This document shows positions 35,098 through 64,000 of a stretch of 64,000 nt of DNA, piece by piece. Position 1 is the first letter of the stretch, and every line of letters starts with the position of its first letter. The stretch covers positions 2,883,082 to 2,947,081 of the forward strand of contig JACTAT010000016.1 in NCBI GenBank assembly GCA_014526335.1, written 5' to 3'. This DNA comes from Chrysaora quinquecirrha. Taxonomy: Eukaryota; Cnidaria; Scyphozoa; Semaeostomeae; Pelagiidae. The notes under the pieces were generated by a model. That model searched no databases, had not been told where the DNA came from, and saw only the letters and a program-made list of their open reading frames with translations. The position numbers and the translations under genes were made by a program.

Positions 35098-37725
35098 TTA
35101 ACCAAAGGATAGCAAATACACAGCAACAACAACTGAAAAAGCGATCAGCGCTTGCAAACTGTAAAGACCTGGGTCGCTCGAAACATTTTCGCAAGGACCC
35201 CCAGCTTTCGCTAATTTTGGGACGATTTGATTCCAAAACGCCATTCGTTTTGTTTCGAAATCACGTTCAACCGTCAGATTAAAACCAATGTTCATATACT
35301 CCTTCTTGTTCGTTGTGTACTTAGGCCAGTTGTTCCCAGGGTTGCCGTTCTTAGCGAAATCAGTCCACAATTTCATGACGTTTCTGCTGACAACTTTGTC
35401 TTCGTCGGTATAGTTTGCAAGTAGGAAGTGTTTTTGGCCGATCAATGGCAGTCCGAAAACGTAAGCGAGTTCCATCGCGTGTGCAACCTTCCAATAAGGC
35501 ACAGCCGGCTTTTTAGGCATATAGGTGAATTTGTAACGATACACTGTTTTTCCACTTTTAGCCAGAACCTCAGAGGTGGATTTTGCGCAGTTTTTGAAAT
35601 AAAAGTCACTTCGAAGATCTGAGGTGCTCTCAAACCATTTCAGCGGTGACTTAGATGAATATTTTGTATACTCGTGAAGGGCAACTTGATGTAACAATTC
35701 CTGTTTTCCTGGATACCGCTGTGCTGTTTCCAATTTAATTGCTTGCTCAAGATGCGTTTGGTTTAGTTGATTTGGCATGAAAGCAAACATATTGCTGCCC
35801 ACCGCAGTTCCAAACATCGAACCCTCGTCAGCGTTATACCCAATCATCTGCTCCTCCGCTGCGGTTTGTAGTTTATTCGTTCTCTCAAGGTCCCAAGGTA
35901 AATCTTTCAGAAAATAGCCATCGACGACGGGGGCAGAAATCGTCGCAACAAGTAAATCTAACTTATTTTGGGCTGCCATAATCTCTGCAACTGTTTTACC
36001 CCGAAGGCATTCAGTCATTTTCTTCACATCCTTACACCCTAATAACCCCCCGAATTTCTCCACCACATCCTTAGTTTTCACTTTATACGCAGCCCAGGGG
36101 CAGGAAGCAACACCACTCTCGCTTATGGCTCTTTTGAACAAGTTCTCATTTCTGATCAGGGGGGACACCGTAAGCAAAGAAACACTCCCAGCCCCCGCAC
36201 TTTCACCGAAAATCGTCACTTTATCAGGATCCCCACCAAAACTTGCAATGTTTTTCTTCACCCAGCGTAGTGCAGCAATCTGGTCCAACATTCCATAATT
36301 CCCCTTGGTTTCTGTTCCAGGATTATTGAAAAATCCAAGGACTCCCAGTCTGTAGTTTATAGTGACCACGATGACGTCATAGTCAGCAGCAAGCACAACA
36401 CCATTGTAGTCTCGATGACCATTCCCTGATCTGTATCCTCCACCGTGAATCCAAAACATCACTGGAAGTTGCCCAGCAACGTTACTCGGCTTGTAGACGT
36501 TTAATGTTAGGCAGTCTTCAACACCAGCAGTCCTTGGAGCGAGACTAAATGGGTCTTTCTGTGGACACGACCCGCCAAATTTTGTCGCATTGAGAATACC
36601 AGTCCAGGTTATCGGCTCAGGTCAGTGGCGGCGCCAGCTCCAAAAAAGTGGGGGGGATTTGTTTCATAGGGGTACATTGCGTGCCGAAGGCACGCACGCA
36701 ACGGCCGGAGGCTGTTGCCTAAAACAGCTAGGGGACTGGGGGGCGCTGTAAGCCCCCCAGCGGGTCCATGGCAGCGCCCTGGTTGGGGCCCAGGGGGCGA
36801 AGCCCCCGGAAGCTCCCGGGATTTTGTCATTTCTGAGGTCTCAAAATGGCTTAGGATCCTTTGATTTCTCTTTCTACATACATTATTAGAACAACACAAA
36901 AAACCTTTACAGAAACATAAGAAATGGGTATAGCTACGAGAGTCAATCTCAGCAAAAACGTTTTGAAACAACACCCGTGATAGCAGCGTCGAACGTCGGA
37001 AAACGTCGGAGAATTCCCTTCCAAGATGGGAATTCATGGGAGGCCCTAATGATCTTTGAATTTTAAGCTGATACATGATTTCAAATATGGAAGTTTTACA
37101 TGTCCAATAGAATCGTGACCTGACCTGTAGACTTGAATTTTTACTTGTTTATTGGGAAAGGTCAAACAAAAGGTATCATTATTCTAAAACGAGAATTTAA
37201 AACTTCATCTAAAACTATCGTTAGAGTTCGAAGACGCAAATACCGTAAACGGGTGAACAACAATGTCAAACAATCTTATAATAAACGCCGTTCGTTGTTT
37301 TTTCCAACATAACTTGATTATAAGGCCAGCTTTCTAGGCTTGATAGCGAATTGCTTTCGAATGCTCGATAAATCTATTTCTTACGAAATATCCGTCGGCC
37401 TACCCCTCCCCCCCCCAATTTTCTCACCGGATTTGCATGAATCTCAGAGACCATCTTTCTGAAAAAGTGGGGGGGACTAGTCCCCCCCATTCCCCCCCCC
37501 TGGCGCCGCCACTGGCTCAGGTGCCTTGAAGCGAAGCTTCCCAATCGGAGGCTTTGCGTATGGTATGCCCTTGAAAACGTCAACAGTCTTGTTTAGGACG
37601 GTTTCTTTTAACCCTTGGCAATTTCCAAGGCCTGGGATAGCAATGCTAACGGTCTCCGCACCTGCACCAGCCATCAAGGTTGTCAAAGGCAAAATACAAA
37701 CGAAGAACAGCCTGCTTCCAGACAT
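35098..37725 (-). CDS. Type-B carboxylesterase / cholinesterase-like enzyme, interrupted by a hAT element
   Basis: Two open segments on the - strand, 37725-37515 and 36614-35098, join perfectly once the 892-bp element and one copy of its target duplication are set aside. The result is 575 aa, the normal family size. In that numbering residues 1-23 are a signal peptide and HGGG (127-130) forms the oxyanion hole. S209 in GESAG, E334 in GYNADEGS and H449 in VAHAMELAYVFG are the catalytic triad. C86 and C104 (EDCLTLNVY) make the usual disulphide. A hydrophobic C-terminus (about 436-453) after a Ser/Gly stretch suggests a GPI anchor or membrane tail. The family hydrolyses carboxylic esters outside the cell or in the secretory pathway; the exact substrate cannot be told. 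As assembled, direct translation through the element would stop after 82 codons. No other damage is seen. Confidence 0.92.
36623..37514. mobile_element. 892-bp non-autonomous hAT-type element inside the esterase coding exon
   Basis: Terminal inverted repeats CAGTGGCGGCGCCA on both ends. The 8-bp target duplication GCTCAGGT is perfect (36615-36622 and 37515-37522). The interior is GC-rich near the ends (CCCCCC/GGGGGG blocks) and AT-rich in the middle. No transposase. Confidence 0.95.
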
Positions 37726-37865
37726 TTTGCTGCATTTGTTGCTTGCTGAATGCCACTGCTGTTATTAAAGGAATTAGATCGATGTACAAGTGATTCAGTT
37801 TTGCTTGATGCCTGTCAAATTTCAACCAACCATAAAACGCTCTCCATGAAAGATTGATAGAATTT
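37726..37865 (-). promoter_or_regulatory. Upstream region of the esterase
   Basis: Only about 140 bp separate the start codon from the minisatellite. I could not identify a TATA box or initiator with confidence. Confidence 0.25.
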
Positions 37866-40740
37866 ATTGTTAGGGCTATTGTTCAGTAATGTAGAGGGCT
37901 ATCATCAGTAATGTGGAGGATGCGGAGTAATGTCGAGGGCTATCTTGCAGTAATGTGGAGGATGTTCACTAATGTCGAGGGCTATAATGTAATAGATGTA
38001 GTAGATGCGGGGTAATATGGAGAACTATCTTGAAAAAACGTAGAAGGCTATCATCAGTAATGTGGAGGGTGCGGAGTAATGTGGAGGGATATCTTGAAGA
38101 AATGTGGTAGGCTATCATCAGGGATCATCAGTGACGTGAAGGGCTATCTTGGAGCATTGTTCAGGAGGGATGTTCAGTAATGTGGAGAGCTATCTTGCAG
38201 TAATGTGGTGGATCATGCGGAGCAGTGTGGAGGGCTGGGGTATCTATGAGTAATGTTGTTCATGCAGAGTCATATGAAGGGCTATCAATAGTTACATTGA
38301 GCCTTTAGGGAATCGGAATGTGCGGGCATGAGCTATCTCTTATACTAAAACGTGCTTGCAAGTCTATTGTCTTTTTTGTCAGAGTGAGTACGCTTTTCTA
38401 GAAGGTCCCTTGGCTGCGCACTTGGGCCAGAAGCAAGGGCAAACTGTTGAAGGCGTGCCATCGCTTGGTTTTTTCACCCTAGCTACCAGGATATCGCCGA
38501 AAAGTGGGGAAGAACCCTTCTTCCATTGTTTTTGCTATTGTTTTTCAACACAATAAACAATAGGGTCACATGGACGATTTTCACCAGAAAAGTCGTTACC
38601 TGGAAGAGCGGATGCTTAGATCTATGATTTGGTCGTTAATTACATGTTCTCAGACAGATGATGGGGTCATTAATTACAGTAATGCCATTTTTACATTATT
38701 ATAGTTACTCTGCATTGTACTGATTCCTAATGACGGCCATTTCAGGATAATACAAAATGATTTCAAGATTTCAAATTCTCGATTCTCACGAACTTGCCCT
38801 TATTATGTCTGCGAGGATGAACGAAGATGTTTGTGATCAGAACATTTCAAATGTATACACTACATCTCAATGTTTTTTGCTGTGTTGCCCTTTCTGATCA
38901 TAGTGAAACAATTTCATTTGAACTCAAGACACCGAACATAGGACTTTGCATTTATCCTTTTACTGTAGCAGAGTGGCCGTAGTTATTAGTCCTGAATCAC
39001 CCTAGATAATGTCTGCGAAGTATTGTGGAGGCTGTGGAGTGTGGAGAGATTTTCGCAGTAATGTGGAAGGTGTTCAGTAATGTGGACGGATATCTTCAGT
39101 AATATGGAAAGCTTTTTGCAGTAATGTAGAGGGTGTGTAGTAATGTGGGGTGCTATATCAGTAATGTGGAGGGTGTTCAGTAATGTTGAGGGTTATCTTG
39201 CAATAATGTGGTAGATGCGGAGTAATGTGGGCTATGTGGTAGATGCGAAGTAAGTAGAGGGCTATCTTGAAGTGGCGTGGAGGGATATCATCACTTATAT
39301 GGAGGGTGTTCAGTAATGCAGGGGGTGTCTTTAGTGGAGAGTGCAGTAATGTTGAGGATGTTCAGTAATGATGAGGGCTATCTTACAGTATTGTGAAGGG
39401 CGCGAAGTAATGCGGAGGGTTCTCTTTCAGTAATGTGGAGGGTTATCTTGCTCGGATCGGATCGGAGTAATGTGCAGCTATCTTGAAGTATCGTGGAGGG
39501 CTATTTTCAGTAGCGTGGAGGGATATCATCACTAATATGGAGGGTGTTCAGTAATGCGGAGGGCTGTCCTTCAGAAATGTGGAGAGTGAGCAGTAATGTA
39601 GAGGGCTTTCTTGTAGTAATGTGGAGGGCTATTTTTCAGTAATGTTGAGGATGTTCGGTATTGATGAGGGCTATCTTTCAGTAATGTGAAGGGCCCGAAG
39701 TAATGCGGAGGGCTATCTTTCAGTAATGTGGAGGGCTATCTTTCAGTAATGTGAAGGGTTATCTTCAAGTAATGTGGAGGGTGCACAGTAATGTGGAGGG
39801 CTTTCTTGCGATAATGTAGTAGATGCGAAGTAATGTGGAGGGTCTTCTTGAAGTAACGTAGAGAGGACTATCATCTGTAGCGTGGAGGGATATTGTCAGT
39901 AATGTGAAGGGTGCCGTGTAATGTGGAGGAATATCTTGAAGTAGCGTGGAGGAATATCTTGAAGGCTATCATCAGTAACGTGGTGGGCTATGTTGCGGTA
40001 ATGTAGTGGATCCGGAGTAATGTGAAGGGCTTGGCTATCTTTCAGTAATGTGAAGGGTCCGAGGTAATGCGGAGGGCTATCATCAGTAATGTGGAGGATG
40101 GGGAGTAATGTGGAGGGCTATCTTGCATGGAGAACTATCTTGAAGAAACGTAGAGGGCTTTCGTAATGTGGATGATATTCAGTAATATCAGGGGCTATAA
40201 TGTAGTAGATGTAGTAGATGCCGGGTAATATGGAGAACTATCTTGAAGAAACATAGAGGGCTATCATCAGTAGTGTGGAGGGATATTATCAGTAATGTGC
40301 AGGGTGCGGAGTAATGTGGAGGGATATCTTGAAGTAATGTGGAAGCCTATCACCAGGGATCATCAGTAACGTGGAGGGCTATCTTGCAGTAATGTTCAGG
40401 ATGTTCAGTAACGTGGAGAGCTATCTTGCAGTAATGTGGTGGATGCGGAGTAATGTGGAGGGTTGGGCTATCTTCGAGTAATGTTGTTCATACGGAGTAA
40501 TGTAGAGGGCTAGACTGTCTTGAAGTCATATGAAGGGCTATCAATAGTAACGTTGAGCGTTTAGGGAATCGTCAGTAATGTGGAGGGTGCGGAGTAATGT
40601 GGAGGAACCGGATGGTCAAGAAAAGCTCTCGTAGCCGCCTATTTACTGAACATCCTCAATATTACAGCGAAAATCCTCCACATTACTATTGAAGATAATT
40701 CTCAACATTACTGATCATCCTCCACATCCACATTACGAGT
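37866..40740. repeat. Degenerate minisatellite, unit near AGTAATGTGGAGGGCTATCT
   Basis: Two blocks (about 37866-38300 and 38990-40740) of about 20-26-bp units: AGTAATGTGGAGGG followed by CTATCTTGC, TGTTC or TGCGG variants. Higher-order blocks recur (for example ATCTTGAAGAAACGTAGAGGG). Between the blocks lies about 690 bp of unique sequence. The last 70 bp contain inverted units (CTCCACATTACT). No ORFs of note. Confidence 0.9.
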
Positions 40741-40884
40741 GGTTTTGTCTGAATTCAACAATCCAGGCTTTCCTCTGCAAATTATTCCCATTTGATTTGA
40801 CAGTTATTAACAAGCTAAATATCAAAATGAATCTAAATATGTAGAATGGCTCCTTTATAAATCATTAATTGGAAGGCGGAAGTT

Positions 40885-41345
40885 CCAAGTGAGCCGCGGA
40901 GCGAAAAAGCCCGCGCGGAAGCGTTCAGCCCGACTACACGGGCTGTAAACTCAGCCCTCCTCTCCAGTCATATCTCTGCAAAATTGATTTTGCGATTACA
41001 TGAGATAATTTTAGCCCGGGCTGAAAACTCAGCCCGGGCTGGAATTCCAGACGGGCTAGGATTTTCAGCTCGCTTGAACGGGCTGAGATTTCTCATGTAA
41101 TCGCAATTTTTTTACAGCCCGGGCTGAAAACTCGCTTGCGCAAGCCCAGTTTGACTGTGGCTTTAGCTCCGTGTCAAAACGTTTCAATTTTGGGGCCATT
41201 TATCTTAGGTATTCCATTCTCCATTTCAGCCCGGCAGGAAACGTTCATATAATTGCATGCCAATTTCAACCCGGCTAACCGAACTGAAATTCAAGCCCGG
41301 GCTGAAAACTCTCATAGAGTCAGCCCCTACTTCAATCCAAAGAAC
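40885..41345. mobile_element. GC-rich MITE built from AGCCCGGGCTGA motifs
   Basis: Repeated, oppositely oriented CAGCCCGGGCTGAAA and TTTCAGCCCG motifs plus CATGTAATCGCAA in both directions. Terminal limits are uncertain. Confidence 0.55.
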
Positions 41346-41405
41346 TAGTGCTTCTAACAGGAGCGTCCCCCTCTCGTAATGTCTGTGCAACAGCAAATAC
41401 CATGC

Positions 41406-41827
41406 TACACGCTATTTTAATAAGGAACAACTTTATAAGGCACCTACATGTAGAAGGCCCGAAAATTTAAAGAACTTATACTACTAAAGAGAAAATCACA
41501 AAGGAACTTTTCATTGTTGAATATTTTTATCACTGCAGACAATCCCGAATTAGAAAACCCAGAGCTCCCTGGAAAAGCCGTTCCATCCGTTTGCAGTCGA
41601 AAATCACATAAATTGTATTTTACGTATGTATCAAATGTTTCCTTGAGTAGTCTCGAGCTTTGCTTACATCTCACTGTCTCTGTATAGTAGTCATGAAACT
41701 GAACATACAGTTAAAATTAAGGAACTATTAAGGAACTTTTGGAACTACAATCGTCTCAAAAGAAGTCCAAAAATAAGGAACTTGACGAACTAGGCCTTAA
41801 GCTAGGTTCTTTATAAAAAAGCGTGTA
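41406..41827 (+). mobile_element. MITE family B, copy 4
   Basis: TACACGC...GCGTGTA ends and full body; a short insertion (CCCAGAGCTCCCTGG) distinguishes it. Confidence 0.85.
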
Positions 41828-42033
41828 TTAGATGTGCCTTATTACTTTTACCCTGACTTTTACCTGAAACACTGCCCACTGCCAACCCTGCTGCCAACCT
41901 TACCTTGAGACGTCACAGGGTGCCCAACAAATTCACCACAGGGTGACAGCCATGTGAGCATTTGCCATGTCATTGATGCTCCTGTGCATGTTATTCATCA
42001 TCGTCGGCGAAGGATCTTTTGCTTCTTCACAAA

Positions 42034-42078
42034 ATGGCTGCCAACATGAGAGGCCGTCTGATGAGAACAAATGGTTGC
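42034..42078 (+). other. ACAT1: Candidate first coding exon of ACAT1 (mitochondrial presequence)
   Basis: ATG at 42034 opens MAANMRGRLMRTNGC, an Arg-rich, acid-free start like a mitochondrial targeting peptide, and reaches a GTATCC donor at 42079 in phase 0. The exon at 43502 also begins in phase 0. It is shorter than the usual thiolase presequence, so another exon may lie between. Confidence 0.3.
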
Positions 42079-42461
42079 GTATCCTTTCAATTTCATATTC
42101 TAGACTTTTGATCTACCATTTTTGTTACTTTCAAGACATCTTATTCTAAATTTCAAGTTTTATTTGGCACTAAGGCTAAGGGAATTTCTCGAACAGACAA
42201 ACAAAAAAACTGGGAGCTTTGGTTTTTAGTTAGGCCTATAGTCTAGGCCTTTTTTCGTTCATTAGGTAATTTCCTAGGTTTTACCCTTCAGTAAATTTTA
42301 AGATGGATGCAAGGAAAGAAGCAATCTTTATTTGTTAAGGAAGTCAGGTGCTCTGGCAGGGCAGCTACACTAGATACAGTTGAATGATGCATGTGGACCT
42401 GCAACTTGTGCCCCACGAGACTGGAAAGTTTGCTCCGCGCCTGCAAGATAGGTATTGCCCG

Positions 42462-42602
42462 CGCAGCCAAGGGCGCCGGAAGCAATGCAGGGCGGCGGGG
42501 GCCGACGCAACAATTTAAGGGCACAACAATAGGAAAATAAAAGAATTTGGTAATTTTTCCGAGGGCAGGGGGGCAGCTGCCCCCGTGCTTCCGGCGCCCC
42601 TG
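42462..42602. mobile_element. Small hAT-like MITE remnant
   Basis: Inverted ends AAGGGCGCCGGAAGCA and TGCTTCCGGCGCCCCTG. I could not find a matching target duplication, so limits are uncertain. Confidence 0.5.
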
Positions 42603-42858
42603 CACGAGCTCTGTTCTAGTTTTGTTAAATTGGCCGGGCAGTTGGCATAAAAAATAGAAAAACAATACCTTTCACATGACCTTTCTATTGTTTTTTTCGA
42701 CGCGCAAAACGTGCACGGCAAATTTAGGCCATTACAACTTGCCCGCGCAAAAATCAAACTTTCCATGCTGATTTTCTAGAACAAATTCCCTGGGTTGGGT
42801 ACTCACTACCGACCTCGGAAGGATGGACAGTTGAGTTGACTGTAGGCTTGTGGAAATG

Positions 42859-42932
42859 GTCCTGGCAAGATTTGAACCCACAACCTCACCAGCCTGAGCC
42901 CAACGCCTTGACCACTTGGACTGAGTGGCAAG
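42859..42932 (-). repeat. tRNA-like sequence (Leu/Ser type), SINE head or pseudogene
   Basis: On the - strand: TCCAAGTGGTCAAGGCGTTG (A-box-like), a variable part, then GTGGGTTCAAATCTTGCC (B-box and T arm). The acceptor stem does not close well, so I do not call a functional tRNA. Confidence 0.55.
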
Positions 42933-43501
42933 GATGAGGATGATAGGCCTGCTACCTCTATCTAGTGGACATCATAATCAATGCATTTTGCCTTAACTAA
43001 GCTCATCTAGACGATACCAAGGTTGAATCTAATAAGAAGATTGTCATCTCGAAGAGCACTTGATGTAGGTAGCCACTGAACTTACTACCCTGGGCCCCAG
43101 ACTGGATTTTTTGCTGTGTGCAGAGAAGATCTGCAGCAGAATTTTAGGAAAACAAAAGGCCCTATTGTTCTCCTATTGTTTTCATCCACCTACTTCTTGT
43201 GCAATCTGCAGAAAATCCAGTCTGGCCTGGATCCAGTCTGCAGAGCATGGTTCATGCAGAGAAAATTAGGGGGTTTGGGGGGCTCAGGCCCCTAGTTTTT
43301 TTCACTTTTTTAGAAATTTGTTGCTTTTCCTCTGAAAATGGACAAAAAACACATTTTCAGGGATTTTCAGACATAAAGGCATCTTGGCACCACCAGTCCA
43401 AATGTTGAATATCTGCCACTGTTTGGGTAAGCATTAAGCATCACTCAAATGCCCTCCCACGTTTAAACTCTATTTTGATCGATTTTCTTTTTAATCTGCA
43501 G

Positions 43502-62552
<19,051 letters not shown>

Positions 62553-62772
62553 GTATGTCACGTGTTTGAACTTTTTTTCCCATATTCATTTGAAATCAGC
62601 TGCGACCAAACTCCAACCGCTAAAAATTGAATATTTAGGCTATCTTCATTGCTTGGGATGAATGTTGTAATGTTCGCCTTTGTTGCGACTTGCAAGGATC
62701 TATTGTAAATGCAGTGAAAGATACCAGTTCAGAATCAAACTCTGAAAGTCTAGTAATTTCTATAGCTAGGCC

Positions 62773-63180
62773 TACACGCTTTTTTTTTATAAGGAACCAC
62801 TTTATAAGGAACCTACATGTAGAAGGCCCGAAAATTTAAAGAACTTATACTACTAGAGAGAAAATAACTAAAGAACTTTTTATTGTTAAATAGTTTTATC
62901 ACTGCAAATAATCAAGAATTAGGAAGCCGGTTCCATTCATTTGCAGTAGAAAATCACATAAATTGTGCGTTAAGCATGTATCAAATGTTTCCTTGAGTAG
63001 TCTCGAGTTTTTCTCACATGCAAGTGTCTCTCTTTTATTGTTAAGACCACTGTATGTGCAGTTAAAATTAAGGAACTATTAAGGAACTTTTTAACTACAG
63101 TTGCCTCAAAAGAGGTCCAAAAATAAGGAACTTTAAGAACTAGGCCTTGAGGTAGGTTCCTTATAAAAAAAAAGCGTGTA
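62773..63180 (+). mobile_element. MITE family B, copy 5
   Basis: TACACGC...GCGTGTA ends, full body, little changed from the apparent consensus. It begins 220 bp after ACAT1 exon 11. Confidence 0.85.
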
Positions 63181-63243
63181 TGGCTAACTTCGAATTTGTG
63201 GACTCTGAGCAGCAGAAAAGCCAAGTACATTAATGAAAAAGGC

Positions 63244-63511
63244 CTAATCCTCGCTGTAATTTTCCGCACAAATTGGGTTATCGAGTAGATGTTGCCCTAT
63301 GGTTGAATCATGATTGAGACTAGCTTGTTGTTTAGACCCACGGGGTTGTTGCTCTCTTTGCCGAAAATTATGCAGACGAATATTAGTAGGGACATGCTGC
63401 TTTATCCTATCACCTAATCTCTGGGAAGTACGACCTGATGCCAGGTACGTAGGTCGGACAACATCTATTCGATAACCCAATTTGTACGGAAAATTACAGC
63501 GAGGATTGTTT
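63244..63511 (-). mobile_element. Penelope-like element fragment (GIY-YIG endonuclease C-terminal part) with inverted arms
   Basis: The - strand reads GRTSQRLGDRIKQHVP and STIGQHLLDNPICAENYSED, the pattern I know from the GIY-YIG nuclease end of Penelope-like retroelements. The GIY-YIG core and the reverse transcriptase are missing. Outer 48-bp arms (63247-63295 and 63462-63508) are inverted copies (CTCGCTGTAATTTTCCG). Confidence 0.65.
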
Positions 63512-63564
63512 CAGAATCATTGGCAAAGCAAGATCTTTGTTTCACTTCGGGGTTTTGGAATCTG

Positions 63565-63720
63565 TCTACACCAAAACCAAAAGACCGGTTCTGTGTTAAT
63601 TCCGTCTTAGTCTATTGTTTCGGTCTGTTTCTGACGTTCATACTCTGAGGAGTGTCTGACGAAAAAAGCTTTTGAGTATGCCCAAAAATGATTCCGCTGT
63701 TTATCACAATTTAGAAGCAA
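63565..63720 (+). repeat. Dispersed repeat (TTTCTGACGTT / GTCTGACGAAAAAAGC)
   Basis: Shares TGTTTCGGTCTGTTTCTGAC and GACGAAAAAAGCTTT with 48965-49055 and, in decayed form, 50770-50900. It lies next to the Penelope-like fragment and may be its flank. From 63720 to 64000 I see only AT-rich intron. Confidence 0.5.
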
Positions 63721-64000
63721 AATTCCGAAAAATCTTGCTCATATACACATATGATTTGCTAAATCGCACATCGCAATTCGGTCAGTCCATGGTCCCTCAC
63801 CGATTGTATAAATAATTCAGTTAACGTGGGATAAATTTAAAACTTATCTGCTTTTTATTGCCAGCTTCCCACAGTTACAATCTTCTTATCACCAAGCAAA
63901 CTCAGACAATATTTCATTTCTTCTTTATAAATACCTTTTCATCTAAGAGACATGATTCTAGCGCTGAGCATATCTCGCTGCTTTGATCTGAAAGTTTCAT

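Noticed and set aside
36609..37076. 155-codon - strand ORF inside the hAT element
   Set aside because: No transposase motif (no hAT dimerisation or DDE residues seen); GC-rich ends of the element keep it open.
62553..64000. Last ACAT1 exon (MSGAR... to CNGGGGAS)
   Set aside because: Searched by eye in phase 2 after acceptors; no matching codons before 64000, so it must lie beyond the window.

Overview
The window looks like a piece of an animal nuclear genome, most likely an anthozoan cnidarian (stony coral or sea anemone). It is AT-rich, its genes are split by GT-AG introns, and it is packed with short inverted-repeat transposons (MITEs). It carries cGAS-like sensor genes of a kind known to be numerous in corals. 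The phylum assignment is an inference from gene content and repeat style; no marker gene was compared.

Layout. (1) Positions 1-2820: two cGAS-like receptor (Mab-21 type nucleotidyltransferase) genes in tandem on the + strand. Only the last 60 codons of the first are in the window; the second is complete (367 aa, intact catalytic residues). (2) About 4.8-32.9 kb: one large + strand gene, 14 coding exons plus two probable 5' non-coding exons, encoding a 1064-aa ANKRD6/Diversin-type protein (Wnt and planar cell polarity scaffold). All exon joins were checked for phase and the sum is an exact open reading frame. (3) 35.1-37.7 kb, - strand, convergent with ANKRD6: a secreted or membrane-anchored cholinesterase-like carboxylesterase whose single coding exon is interrupted by an 892-bp hAT-type element with a perfect 8-bp target duplication. 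(4) 37.9-40.7 kb: degenerate minisatellite upstream of the esterase. (5) 43.5-62.6 kb and beyond: ACAT1-type mitochondrial acetyl-CoA acetyltransferase, + strand, 11 exons seen; the last exon(s), with the CxGGGGAS active-site segment, lie outside. (6) Nested inside ACAT1 intron 3 (44887-51540): a two-exon gene for a secreted PAN/apple-like plus fibrinogen-C-domain (FReD) protein, and a 1.45-kb polypyrimidine tract.

Most of the remaining DNA is repeats: at least eight MITE families (several with target-site duplications visible), a LINE 3' tail, a Penelope-like GIY-YIG fragment, tRNA-like sequences, a 30-unit array of 32-bp palindromes built from AGGTCA half-sites, a TTGAC pentanucleotide array and GAT arrays.

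The genes do not form one pathway. Two are plausibly innate-immune (the cGAS-like pair, the FReD protein), one is developmental signalling (ANKRD6), one metabolic (ACAT1), one a secreted hydrolase. The strongest leads are the hAT insertion that could be removed as an intron with the reading frame kept, the palindrome array in the ANKRD6 intron, the tandem cGAS-like genes, and the nested FReD gene.
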